DNA from: DATGMP01 sp035293565
GTDB taxonomy: Bacteria; Pseudomonadota; Alphaproteobacteria; BOG-932; Roseiterribacteraceae
Reading direction: 5' to 3'
DNA length: 64,000 nt
NCBI GenBank assembly: GCA_035293565.1
Contig: DATGMP010000023.1
Location: 60,515-124,514 of the forward strand
A model generated the notes under the pieces. It ran no database searches and had not been told where the DNA came from. It saw only the letters and a list, made by a program, of their open reading frames with translations. Below, piece after piece: positions 16,268-23,906 of this stretch (position 1 is its first letter; every line of letters starts with the position of its first letter). Position numbers and translations under genes: made by a program.

Positions 16268-16942
16268 ATGGAAACCGGCGACATCGAGTGGCGGACGGCA
16301 GCCGCGCCCGTGCCCTACGAACAGGCAGTGGCGGCGATGGAGGAGCGTGTCGAGGCGATCCAGGCCGGCCGGGCAGGGGATCTGGTCTGGCTGCTCGAGC
16401 ATCCGCCGCTGTACACCGCCGGCACCAGCGCCAACTCGTCGGATCTGCTCGATCCGCGTTTCCCGGTTTTCAAATCGGGCAGAGGCGGGCAGTTCACCTA
16501 TCACGGACCGGGCCAGCGCGTGGCCTATGTGATGATGGATCTGAAGCGCTGGAACCCGGATGTCCGCGCCTATGTCTGCGCGCTGGAGCGTTGGATGAAG
16601 GCCGCGCTGTTGAGCTTCGGCATCAAGGCCGAGGATCGCGAGGGGCGTGTCGGGCTCTGGGTCCCGATGGAGCCCTATGGCGGCCGGCCGGGAGAGGAGG
16701 CGAAGATTGCGGCGCTCGGCGTGCGCGTGCGCCGCTGGGTCGCTTATCACGGCGTCGCCATCAATCTCGATCCCGACCTCTCTCACTATGCCGGCATCGT
16801 GCCCTGCGGAATCCGCGATCACGGCGTGACGTCGCTGAAGGCGCTCGGCGTCCAGGCGACGATGGCCGATCTGGACGCCGCGCTCAAAGCGGCCTGGCCC
16901 GCGGCTTTCGCCGACCCGACTGCGGCCTCCTGCGCCGCCTAA
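16268..16942 (+). CDS. lipB: octanoyltransferase LipB
   Basis: The product is 224 aa. It moves octanoyl from acyl-ACP to lipoate-dependent apoproteins, the first step of lipoate assembly. Motifs: RGGQFTYHGPGQ, the catalytic Lys146 in KIAALGVRV and Cys180 in VPCGIRDHGVTSL. Length is normal. The ATG at 16268 has a poor ribosome site but aligns with family N-termini. Its last bases overlap the convergent phage-side gene at 16939. Confidence 0.92.
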   Translation: METGDIEWRTAAAPVPYEQAVAAMEERVEAIQAGRAGDLVWLLEHPPLYTAGTSANSSDLLDPRFPVFKSGRGGQFTYHGPGQRVAYVMMDLKRWNPDVRAYVCALERWMKAALLSFGIKAEDREGRVGLWVPMEPYGGRPGEEAKIAALGVRVRRWVAYHGVAINLDPDLSHYAGIVPCGIRDHGVTSLKALGVQATMADLDAALKAAWPAAFADPTAASCAA

Positions 16943-17529
16943 AGCTCGCGCGATCCAATCGCGGCGATTGCCGCCAAGCCCTCGCGGATGAGCGCGAGGC
17001 GCGTGTCATGTCGCGCTGTCCAGGGGCGGCCGCGATTCGCCGCCGCCGCGGCGATCCAGGCGCCGGCATAGGGCCTGGTCGCGATGCCGAGCGTGGCGTT
17101 GGCAACCGCATCGCCGCAGCGATGCAGCGTCTGCAGCAGCCGCTCATATTCGGCCTCGGCCCGCGCCTCGCGCCGCTGCGTCTCCTCCGATACGTCCGCC
17201 GCGGCGATCTGCTGAGCGGCCCATTGACCGGCGACGCCGCGCGCCAGCCGGTCGCCATAGATCGTACGCGGCGCGGCGGTGTCATGGCCGAATGTGGCGC
17301 GCCGGGCGGCTTCGAGCCTCTGTCCCGCGCGGTATTCGGCCTCCTCGATCTTGCCGCGGCCATAGAGCACCCCCAGCGGCTCGATCGGCAGGTCGGTCCG
17401 CCCCGTCGCGGCGCGTTTATGGCCGCATAGCTCCTCGGTGCCCTTATCCTCGGCAATCCTGCCCTGTCCCGCCCGCGTGGTCTGTCGCCGCTTCGCATTG
17501 GCCGAAGGCTTGCGCCCTGCTCTTGCCAT
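16939..17529 (-). CDS. prophage-flank protein of unknown function
   Basis: The product is 196 aa with strong GGAGGG before the ATG at 17529. The N-terminus is very basic (RAGRKPSANAKRRQTTRAGQ), followed by LGVLYGRGKIEEAEYRAGQRLEAARR and a helical, alanine-rich C-terminus. I do not recognise the family with confidence; the YRAGxRL segment is reminiscent of DNA-binding proteins of alphaproteobacterial phages. It is divergent from the repressor, and its upstream region carries the same operator sequence as the rightward promoter, so it is probably a leftward early prophage gene. Confidence 0.6.
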   Translation of the reverse strand: MARAGRKPSANAKRRQTTRAGQGRIAEDKGTEELCGHKRAATGRTDLPIEPLGVLYGRGKIEEAEYRAGQRLEAARRATFGHDTAAPRTIYGDRLARGVAGQWAAQQIAAADVSEETQRREARAEAEYERLLQTLHRCGDAVANATLGIATRPYAGAWIAAAAANRGRPWTARHDTRLALIREGLAAIAAIGSREL

Positions 17530-17585
17530 GGTCCCTCCATAAGAACGAAATGTGAACATCTCTAAGTTGCACGACTCCGGCGCCT

Positions 17586-17624
17586 GGTCAATGGGAAAAA
17601 TCACTTGCATGTGGGGTGATTTCA
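17586..17624. promoter_or_regulatory. prophage operator region with leftward and repressor promoters
   Basis: On the minus strand GTGATTTTTC (17604-17595) lies 3 bases before TTGACC (17591-17586), the likely -35 for the gene at 16939. The right early promoter has the same GTGATTTTTC 2 bases before its TTGACA. A second half-site GTGATTT at 17616-17622 faces the first. On the plus strand TTGCAT (17605-17610), a 17-base spacer and GATACC (17628-17633) could make the repressor promoter, with its start point at or near the ATG. Confidence 0.55.
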
Positions 17625-17639
17625 TGCGATACCGGCGGC

Positions 17640-18272
17640 ATGACCGAGACATTGCCCGATCGGCTGGACCGGCTGATGCGCGAGGCGGGGTACAATCCCC
17701 GCAGCCTCTCGCTGCGCGCCGGGCTTGGTATTACGGCGGTGCGCGACATCGTCGACGGGCGGATCGCAAGCCCGCGCTACCAGACGCTCGAAGCGCTGGC
17801 CCGGGTGCTGGGGGTGGGTGTCGGATTGCTGGCCAACGGGACGCCGGATGCGCCGAACGACATGCGCCCCGACAGCGATTCGCCGCGCGACCTGCCGGTC
17901 TATGGCGCGGCCCAGGGGGGCAGCGATGGGGCGATGCTCGTCTCCTCGGAGCCAATTCAGCGGATTTCTCAGCCTCTGGCGACCGTGCGCGGCGGCTATG
18001 GCGTCTATATCGTCGGCGAGTCGATGAGCCCGGCCTATGAGCAGGGCGATGTGGCGCTAGTCCATCCGGGCCTGCCGCCCCGGCGCGGCGCCGATGTCAT
18101 CCTGATCCGACAGGAGCCGGACGGCACCCGCCATGTGCTGGTGAAGCGTCTGATCGGCTGGACCGAGGAGTCCTGGAGGCTCCGCCAGTACAACCCGGCC
18201 GCCGAATTCGAGCTGCCGCGCGCCGAGTGGACCGAGGTTCAGACCATCGTCGGCAAGTACAACGCTCGCTGA
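17640..18272 (+). CDS. phage repressor, XRE helix-turn-helix plus S24 (LexA-like) peptidase
   Basis: The product is 210 aa. Residues ~8-65 are an XRE-type DNA-binding domain (SLSLRAGLGITAVRDIVDG). From ~88 it is an S24 peptidase: Ser128 in VGESMSPAYEQGD and Lys169 in HVLVKRLIG form the dyad, and the region YGAAQGGS near 88-95 may be the self-cleavage site. It should hold the prophage silent and be inactivated by RecA on DNA damage. No Shine-Dalgarno precedes the ATG, so a leaderless mRNA is plausible. Confidence 0.88.
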   Translation: MTETLPDRLDRLMREAGYNPRSLSLRAGLGITAVRDIVDGRIASPRYQTLEALARVLGVGVGLLANGTPDAPNDMRPDSDSPRDLPVYGAAQGGSDGAMLVSSEPIQRISQPLATVRGGYGVYIVGESMSPAYEQGDVALVHPGLPPRRGADVILIRQEPDGTRHVLVKRLIGWTEESWRLRQYNPAAEFELPRAEWTEVQTIVGKYNAR

Positions 18273-18279
18273 AGATGGT

Positions 18280-18320
18280 GTGATTTTTCACTTGACAGGC
18301 GCAATCGGCTGGTGTACACG
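18280..18320 (+). promoter_or_regulatory. rightward early/late prophage promoter with operator
   Basis: Operator GTGA-TTTT-TCAC (18280-18291) abuts a consensus -35 TTGACA (18292-18297). A 17-base spacer leads to TACACG (18315-18320). Repressor binding here would block transcription of the terminase and structural genes. The same operator precedes the leftward -35 at 17586. Confidence 0.65.
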
Positions 18321-18440
18321 AAATGCATGATCGACGTTTCGGGCTGCTGAGGCGGCCCGGTTGATCGGTTCGAAGCGCAGCCATGGCGGTCTTGGATCGC
18401 GGCTGGCGCTCCTCTCTTTTCACCCATCAATGAGGCCGAC

Positions 18441-18860
18441 ATGAGCGAGTCTTCGGGCGAAGACACGATCGCCGACGCGCATCGCGCCGCGCTCAAGACC
18501 CTGCGCGAAAAGGCGATGGCATGGATCGAGACGCTCGGTCCCGGCGCCGACGGCGCCGCAAGGAACGAGATTCCGCAAGGCGCGATCGCCAAGAATGACG
18601 GCCTGATCGACGCTTTCAACATCGCGGCCCAGATCGCGCTGCGCGTGATCGAGAAGGAGCGCGAGGCGCACGGCCTCGCCGCCGCATCCGATTTGTCTCA
18701 ACTCATGGACGGGCAGGAACTTGACCGCCTTCTCGCTGAAGAGCTGGATCGCATCGCTTCCGCCGGCGGTCCGGTCGCGTTCGCTCAGGCGGATCAAGCC
18801 CAATTTGAAGCTGAGCAACGAGCTGCACTGGACATGGCAGGGTTGGAACGCGCGGCCTGA
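18441..18860 (+). CDS. probable small terminase subunit or packaging accessory protein
   Basis: The product is 139 aa, acidic and mostly helical (AHRAALKTLREKAMAWIETL; ALRVIEKEREAHG). GAGG precedes the ATG. It is the first gene after the rightward promoter and directly before terL, the place of terS in siphophages and GTAs. I see no clear helix-turn-helix, so the assignment rests on position. Its last 46 codons overlap the terL frame by 140 bases. Confidence 0.55.
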   Translation: MSESSGEDTIADAHRAALKTLREKAMAWIETLGPGADGAARNEIPQGAIAKNDGLIDAFNIAAQIALRVIEKEREAHGLAAASDLSQLMDGQELDRLLAEELDRIASAGGPVAFAQADQAQFEAEQRAALDMAGLERAA

Positions 18861-20049
18861 GCAGCTGCCGCCTGAGGGCGATTGGCTGGTCTGGCTTCTG
18901 ATGGCCGGCCGCGGCTTCGGCAAGACGCGCACCGGCGCCGAGACCATCAGGGCCGAGGTGGAGGCCGGGCGGGCGAAGCGGATTGCGCTGGTGGCGGCGA
19001 CGGCCGCCGACGCGCGCAATGTGATGGTGGAGGGCGACAGCGGCATTCTCGCCGTTTCGTCGCCTTGGTCGGTCCCGCTTTACGAGCCGTCGAAGCGGCG
19101 GCTCACCTGGAAGAACGGCGCGATCGCCACCTGCTACTCGGCAGATCGTCCCGAAAGGCTGCGCGGGCCGCAGCACGACATGGCATGGTGCGACGAGCTC
19201 GCGGCGTGGCGCTATCCCGAGACGTGGGACATGCTGCTGTTCGGCCTTCGCCTCGGCCGGGCGCGGGCGATCGTCACCACCACGCCCAAGCCGATCCGCC
19301 TCATCCGCGACCTCGCAGCCGCGCCGGGCACCGTGGTGACCCGCGGCTCGACCTATGACAACCGCGCCAACCTGGCGCCGGGCTTCATGAGCGCCATCCT
19401 CGCCAAATATGAAGGCACCGCGCTCGGCCGGCAGGAGATCCATGCCGAACTCCTGGAGCAGGCGGAGGGCGCGCTGTGGAAGCGCGGCTGGATCGAGAAT
19501 GCCCGCGTTGCCCCGGACCGCGTGCCCGAGCTGAAGCGCATCGTGGTCGCGATCGACCCGGCGGTGACGTCGCTGCCGGGCTCGGACGAGACCGGAATCG
19601 TGGCGGCGGGGCTCGGCATCGACGGGCTCGCCTATGTGCTGGACGACGCGTCGGGCCGCTTTACGCCCGCCGAATGGGCGAAGCGCGCGATCGGGCTTTA
19701 CGATCTGCGCCGCGCCGATCGCCTGATCGGCGAGGCCAACAATGGCGGGGCGTTGATCGAGACGGTGATCCGCACGCTCCGGCCGTCGATCCCGTACCGA
19801 CCGGTCCATGCCACCAGCGGCAAGCGCGCCCGCGCCGAGCCGGTCGCCGTCCTCTATGAGCAGCAGCGGGTCCGCCATGCGGGTGGGTTCCCGGATCTGG
19901 AAGACCAAATGTGCAACTGGGTCGCCGGCGGCCCCGAGCCCTCGCCCGATCGGCTCGACGCGCTGGTCTGGGCCCTGACCGAGCTGATGCTGACGAACCA
20001 AAACACCGGCTTCCTCGACTTCTACCGGGTCGAGGCGGGCATGGGGTGA
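18721..20049 (+). CDS. phage large terminase subunit
   Basis: The product is 442 aa and is the ATP-driven DNA packaging motor and nuclease. Walker A is AGRGFGKTRTGAE (from residue 62) and Walker B is in DMAWCDELAAWR (Asp158-Glu159). The C-terminal nuclease begins with VVAIDPAVTSLPGSDETGI and continues through DRLIGEANNGG and PDRLDALVWALTEL. This is the family also found in GTAs. The TTG start gives the expected SLPP-containing N-terminus; a start inside would remove family-conserved residues. Confidence 0.9.
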   Translation: MTAFSLKSWIASLPPAVRSRSLRRIKPNLKLSNELHWTWQGWNARPEQLPPEGDWLVWLLMAGRGFGKTRTGAETIRAEVEAGRAKRIALVAATAADARNVMVEGDSGILAVSSPWSVPLYEPSKRRLTWKNGAIATCYSADRPERLRGPQHDMAWCDELAAWRYPETWDMLLFGLRLGRARAIVTTTPKPIRLIRDLAAAPGTVVTRGSTYDNRANLAPGFMSAILAKYEGTALGRQEIHAELLEQAEGALWKRGWIENARVAPDRVPELKRIVVAIDPAVTSLPGSDETGIVAAGLGIDGLAYVLDDASGRFTPAEWAKRAIGLYDLRRADRLIGEANNGGALIETVIRTLRPSIPYRPVHATSGKRARAEPVAVLYEQQRVRHAGGFPDLEDQMCNWVAGGPEPSPDRLDALVWALTELMLTNQNTGFLDFYRVEAGMG

Positions 20050-20169
20050 ACGGCGCGGGGATGGGACGCATTTCGAGGCAGGCTGCAAATTTCTTCGACG
20101 GCCACGGCTCGACGAGGTCGAGCACATTGCCCCTCTCGAGGGAAGGGGCCATCAACATCGAAGGCAGAC

Positions 20170-20562
20170 ATGACGAAGCACGTGGCTTCACGGCCTATAC
20201 CCGCACCGCGCCCCGCCACGCCGGCCGAGACGCTGCGCGCGGAGGGCGCGCGGCTCGTCGCGCATTATTGGCGCGCCTTCGCGGAGCTCGAGCGGCTGCG
20301 TCGCAAGCTCGCGGCGCTCGACCGGGTGCTGATGGCGGACTATCCGCTGGTCCACACGCCGACGGGCTTGAGAATCGTCGACTGGATCTCGCCCGAGCGG
20401 CTCTCCGCGCCCGAAGCGATCCGCAAGGTGGACGAAGCCTGTGCGCATCTAGGCTCTGTGGAAGACCTGATGGCCGCCTGGCGGGCGCGGGTCACCGCGG
20501 CGCGCCTTCCCAGCCGGCATCATCCTGAGCCGAGCGGAAGGCAGCAAAAGGCGCCGTTCTGA
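20170..20562 (+). CDS. hypothetical phage protein
   Basis: The product is 130 aa with a helical centre (AHYWRAFAELERLRRKLAAL) and a GWISPER-like segment (IVDWISPERLSAPEAIRK). No family recognised. It follows terL after 120 bases on the same strand. Its 3' end lies in a hairpin and overlaps the convergent membrane-protein gene by 43 bases. Confidence 0.6.
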   Translation: MTKHVASRPIPAPRPATPAETLRAEGARLVAHYWRAFAELERLRRKLAALDRVLMADYPLVHTPTGLRIVDWISPERLSAPEAIRKVDEACAHLGSVEDLMAAWRARVTAARLPSRHHPEPSGRQQKAPF

Positions 20563-22256
20563 ACGGCGCCGTCCTTCAAGCTCTCCGGCATCGCCTGACA
20601 CCCGACCACCACGCCGGCGGAGCCCTTCTCTTTGAGGAAGGTCTTCAAGTTTGGAATGTCTTTGCCCCAGGCGCCGACAAGATAAGTCATGACAAAGGGC
20701 TGATACGATTGCCTCAATGCAAAATAGGTTAGCTCATCGACGACGAGATGACGCGGATGGCGCAACGGATCTATCCCGCACATCTGAGCCGTGGCGAGGA
20801 TCTCATCCCGGACTCGATCGTACCCGAACTCTGGCACTGAGAACTTCTGATTGGCAAGATAGCCGGGCGTGGTCCAAGGGCCACCGATCAGTGGTGCATA
20901 GCCCGCCAACAGAGCGAATTGGCTGACAGCGGAGGTGGCCAAGAGAGTTATAAAGGCAATCCATGACAGCTTTATGATTTGGGGGCGGCGATGAGAATTA
21001 TTTGGGATTCCAGAGTACGCCTTCCAAATCGAAAGCACTGAAACAAGCATTGCCAAGGGTTCAATCAGCTCGACCTCGTAATCGTTCTTATATATTCGGC
21101 TAAACAAGGCTAACCCCAAGAATACCCAGGAAAATCCAATCCCTAGCACTACAAAAGGATCCCGTAGGTCCTTACGGAATCGATTTAAGCTCGTCAGGAA
21201 TGCAAAGAACCCTACGGATACGAACGCGGCTGAAAGCGCTGCTATTAGGAGCGTTAATATCAGAGCAATGCCGCGATATGGATATGGAGGCACTATCCCT
21301 GATGTGTGGTCGCTGTAGAAACCGTATTGTGAAAGGTAGAAAAAATGTCCGGGATCGAAGAGAAGTTTATCAACTAATTGGCTAAAGAAGGCTCCCAGGT
21401 CTCCGGCGGTTGCAGCCAAGCCGACGTTCGCAAACTCGAGCATGCGTCGGTCGATTGGATCTGCGGGACAAGCCCACCTCGCGGACCAATCACCGTAGAC
21501 GACGAACGCAAGGAAGCCCACAGCCAGTGTAGCGACGACGGCCAAGCCCCGGCGTCGGCACGTCTTGATGATCGCAAGAACTACGAGAGGCAGGACAAAA
21601 ATCGCCCTCGGATGCGCGGCGAGGATCAATCCTGAGACCAGCACCAAGGCTATTGCGGCGCCGATCTCCCTTGCCAAAGGTTTCGGTCGCGGGGATGCGG
21701 ATCCCACGCAAAGGAGCAGCAAAATTGTCGCCCCGATGAGGAGAGGTTGTTCAGGACGGCTTATCGCGAGCAAGAACGGCATTACACCGAGAGTGACGAA
21801 ACTCAGCAAAGCTCCTGCGATCACCCACGAACTGATCGTACGAGGGAACGTACGTCGGAGCATGTACCCGGTGATCCCGAGCCACAGGAGAAGGTAAATC
21901 TCGCCGGTTAGGCGAATCGGCATTGGATTGGAAACCCATTCGAATAGGGCGGTATCCAACGCGCGGAAAGGGACAAGGGCTAACGGGGGAGAAACACCGT
22001 AGTCGCCACAACTCGGAAGCGCTGTCAGAAGCAATGTCTGGAAACCATCGTATCCCAAGCGCCCTTGGGTCATCTTCCAAACGATCTCGTCGGTATAGAC
22101 TGGCAGAAAAAACGCCAGGCCAAAGCTCGCGACAGCGAGGATGACAACCGCGCAAACGCCGATGCGTATACAAACGGGTAGTCGCGCTCCTTCCATTTGC
22201 GCCATGGTGCGTCGATCGGAAACAGTGGCTTGATCTATATCTGGCATCTCGATCAC
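20520..22256 (-). CDS. multi-pass membrane protein, glycosyltransferase-like cargo gene
   Basis: The product is 578 aa with roughly 10-12 hydrophobic segments and a soluble C-terminal ~110 residues. Features such as FFLPVYTDEIVWKMTQGR in the first large loop (the acidic loop of GT-C transferases) and the overall plan suggest a lipid-linked-sugar transferase. Base composition is visibly lower in GC than the phage genes around it. It is on the opposite strand to the structural operon, typical of lysogenic-conversion cargo. It could modify surface polysaccharide and block infection by related phages. Exact sugar unknown. Confidence 0.6.
   Translation of the reverse strand: MIEMPDIDQATVSDRRTMAQMEGARLPVCIRIGVCAVVILAVASFGLAFFLPVYTDEIVWKMTQGRLGYDGFQTLLLTALPSCGDYGVSPPLALVPFRALDTALFEWVSNPMPIRLTGEIYLLLWLGITGYMLRRTFPRTISSWVIAGALLSFVTLGVMPFLLAISRPEQPLLIGATILLLLCVGSASPRPKPLAREIGAAIALVLVSGLILAAHPRAIFVLPLVVLAIIKTCRRRGLAVVATLAVGFLAFVVYGDWSARWACPADPIDRRMLEFANVGLAATAGDLGAFFSQLVDKLLFDPGHFFYLSQYGFYSDHTSGIVPPYPYRGIALILTLLIAALSAAFVSVGFFAFLTSLNRFRKDLRDPFVVLGIGFSWVFLGLALFSRIYKNDYEVELIEPLAMLVSVLSIWKAYSGIPNNSHRRPQIIKLSWIAFITLLATSAVSQFALLAGYAPLIGGPWTTPGYLANQKFSVPEFGYDRVRDEILATAQMCGIDPLRHPRHLVVDELTYFALRQSYQPFVMTYLVGAWGKDIPNLKTFLKEKGSAGVVVGCQAMPESLKDGAVQNGAFCCLPLGSG
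20550..20570. terminator. bidirectional hairpin at convergent gene ends
   Basis: GGCGCCGTTC, one base, GAACGGCGCC is a perfect 10-bp-arm palindrome. On the minus strand it is followed by TTTTGC, which fits a factor-independent terminator for the leftward glycosyltransferase unit. It lies inside the last codons of both convergent genes. Confidence 0.55.
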
Positions 22257-22381
22257 CGAGAGGCTTGAGAGGTGAATTGACGGATCGTGGACCGCCGTGC
22301 CTTAGATGGCACGCACCTTAGGCTTGGACGGTTGATAGGTGCTGAACGAACCCGCCACGCGGCAACTTGATAGACTGCTAT

Positions 22382-23593
22382 TCACATTGCCAACTGCAGC
22401 CGCCACGCACCAGGCTTCGGAGGAATACGAAGATACTCGCGCGCTAGAGCCAACAGCGCCACGGTCATAGTGAGGGCACCAAGGTACCGACATGGACCGG
22501 CGATAGCCATTAGATGGGCATCGTAGGACGCAAAATAAGCCACGTAGGCCAATCCCGATGCGATTTGAAACAGCGTCGGCAACACCCAAGTCTGGGGTTT
22601 AATTGCGAATAGGGCGAAGGCAAATATGTCTGCGCCAAAGAAGTACCTGTCATGCATTTTAGGCAGAAAATATGGCTCAAGAGCAAGACATAGTGCTGAC
22701 GCGCAAATCAAGTAAGCCGGGCTGTCCAGTAAATTTCGTCGTAGAGCACTAATAAGGAAAAGACATGTCGCGAAGATTGCGGAACTAAGCCCGATCGCCA
22801 TGCCGACATCGAAAGGAATATGAGGAATTATTTTATTTACAAATAAGAGGAGATTGGGCGCTGACATCACGATGGGCTCATTTGCGGTAACCTGGCCGTG
22901 GTATATCCCTACTAACTGCTGCCAAGGTCGCCCCGCGATCGCCGCGGGCAACAATAAGAAAACATAGACAATAGGTATAAGCGGCAAAGCCCGAATTCGG
23001 ATTGCTCCTCGGTAGATGAGATATAACAAAATCGGAACGAAGAAGATCGACTGAAGTTTAAACGACAGGGCGATGCCAAACGCCGACATAGCTAAATACT
23101 GTCGTCCTACAAGGATGGAATATATCGTCAGAAGAAGCATGCTTACATAGATGATGTCGCACTGACCCCAGAATGAACCGTTCAGGATAACAGTGGGCAA
23201 ATTCAGGAATGCCAGCGCCAGGATAGTCGCCTTGATTTTCTCACGCGTTGTGTTGAAGACAATCTTAAACATAAAGATCGAGCACAGTGCGTCGAATGTG
23301 ATTGAGGTCAGCTTTATCAAAACCAACGCTGGTGCTAGGCCGTCAAACAGTGAGATAAACGAGATTAGATACAAATATGGCGGCGGGTAATTAGAGAATT
23401 GATCCGCTAGGGAATGGAATCGGCCGTGAGTGAGGAAGTGAGAATACCAATCTTGAAGATATACTATCCAGTCATGGCTTTCGTATGGAAGAGCCAAGAT
23501 CCTTAGCAAGATGGCACTTAAGCCCAAAGCGATGACCAAGACCATCTGAGTGGCTTGGATTGACCTCTGATTCGCGTCCACGTTTCTCAGCAT
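22382..23593 (-). CDS. GT-C-type membrane glycosyltransferase (mannosyltransferase-like)
   Basis: The product is 403 aa with about ten membrane segments. The first loop carries YESHDWIVYLQDWYSHF. The motifs SNYPPPYLYLI, LNGSFWGQCDIIYV and ALSFKLQSIFF are typical of polyprenol-phosphate-sugar-dependent GT-C enzymes. It is AT-richer than its neighbours and lies just upstream of, and on the same strand as, the 20520 gene, so they form one leftward cargo unit. The ATG at 23593 is preferred to the GTG at 23602 because of AGGTGGG upstream. Confidence 0.65.
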   Translation of the reverse strand: MLRNVDANQRSIQATQMVLVIALGLSAILLRILALPYESHDWIVYLQDWYSHFLTHGRFHSLADQFSNYPPPYLYLISFISLFDGLAPALVLIKLTSITFDALCSIFMFKIVFNTTREKIKATILALAFLNLPTVILNGSFWGQCDIIYVSMLLLTIYSILVGRQYLAMSAFGIALSFKLQSIFFVPILLYLIYRGAIRIRALPLIPIVYVFLLLPAAIAGRPWQQLVGIYHGQVTANEPIVMSAPNLLLFVNKIIPHIPFDVGMAIGLSSAIFATCLFLISALRRNLLDSPAYLICASALCLALEPYFLPKMHDRYFFGADIFAFALFAIKPQTWVLPTLFQIASGLAYVAYFASYDAHLMAIAGPCRYLGALTMTVALLALAREYLRIPPKPGAWRLQLAM

Positions 23594-23906
23594 AGGTCCC
23601 ACCTGCGTAGCTGACCAAACCGACGGCCCATGAGCACGCCTTCGGTAAACGAGGCTCCAATCATCAGTCTTGAAGCGCCTACTAGCCGCATTCCGCGAGG
23701 GTACGGCTACTCGGTCGGTCGATGCGGATTAGCAGGAAAATGGCCCGCGTCATAGAGCATTCGGACGACAACAATGATGGCTTGCCGAGGGGGCGTGCTG
23801 CCGTGCTGAAAACCAGGCTGTCGTACGTTTCAGCGGAGGCTGGGACGGTGGAAAGGGCCGTGCGTCCATCGGACGCCAACGCATATTAACAGCCTAGGGT
23901 GAGAAT
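23594..23906. other. intergenic region between divergent cargo genes
   Basis: About 310 bases separate the leftward glycosyltransferase unit from the rightward 803-aa protein gene, so promoters in both directions must lie here. I could not identify convincing -35/-10 pairs, and no small frame with a good ribosome site stands out. Confidence 0.4.

Noticed and set aside
18703..20127. 474-aa minus-strand frame opposite TerL
   Set aside because: Shadow of the terminase gene.
23682..23879. 65-aa minus-strand frame in the divergent intergenic region
   Set aside because: No ribosome site or recognisable features; would sit in the expected promoter region.
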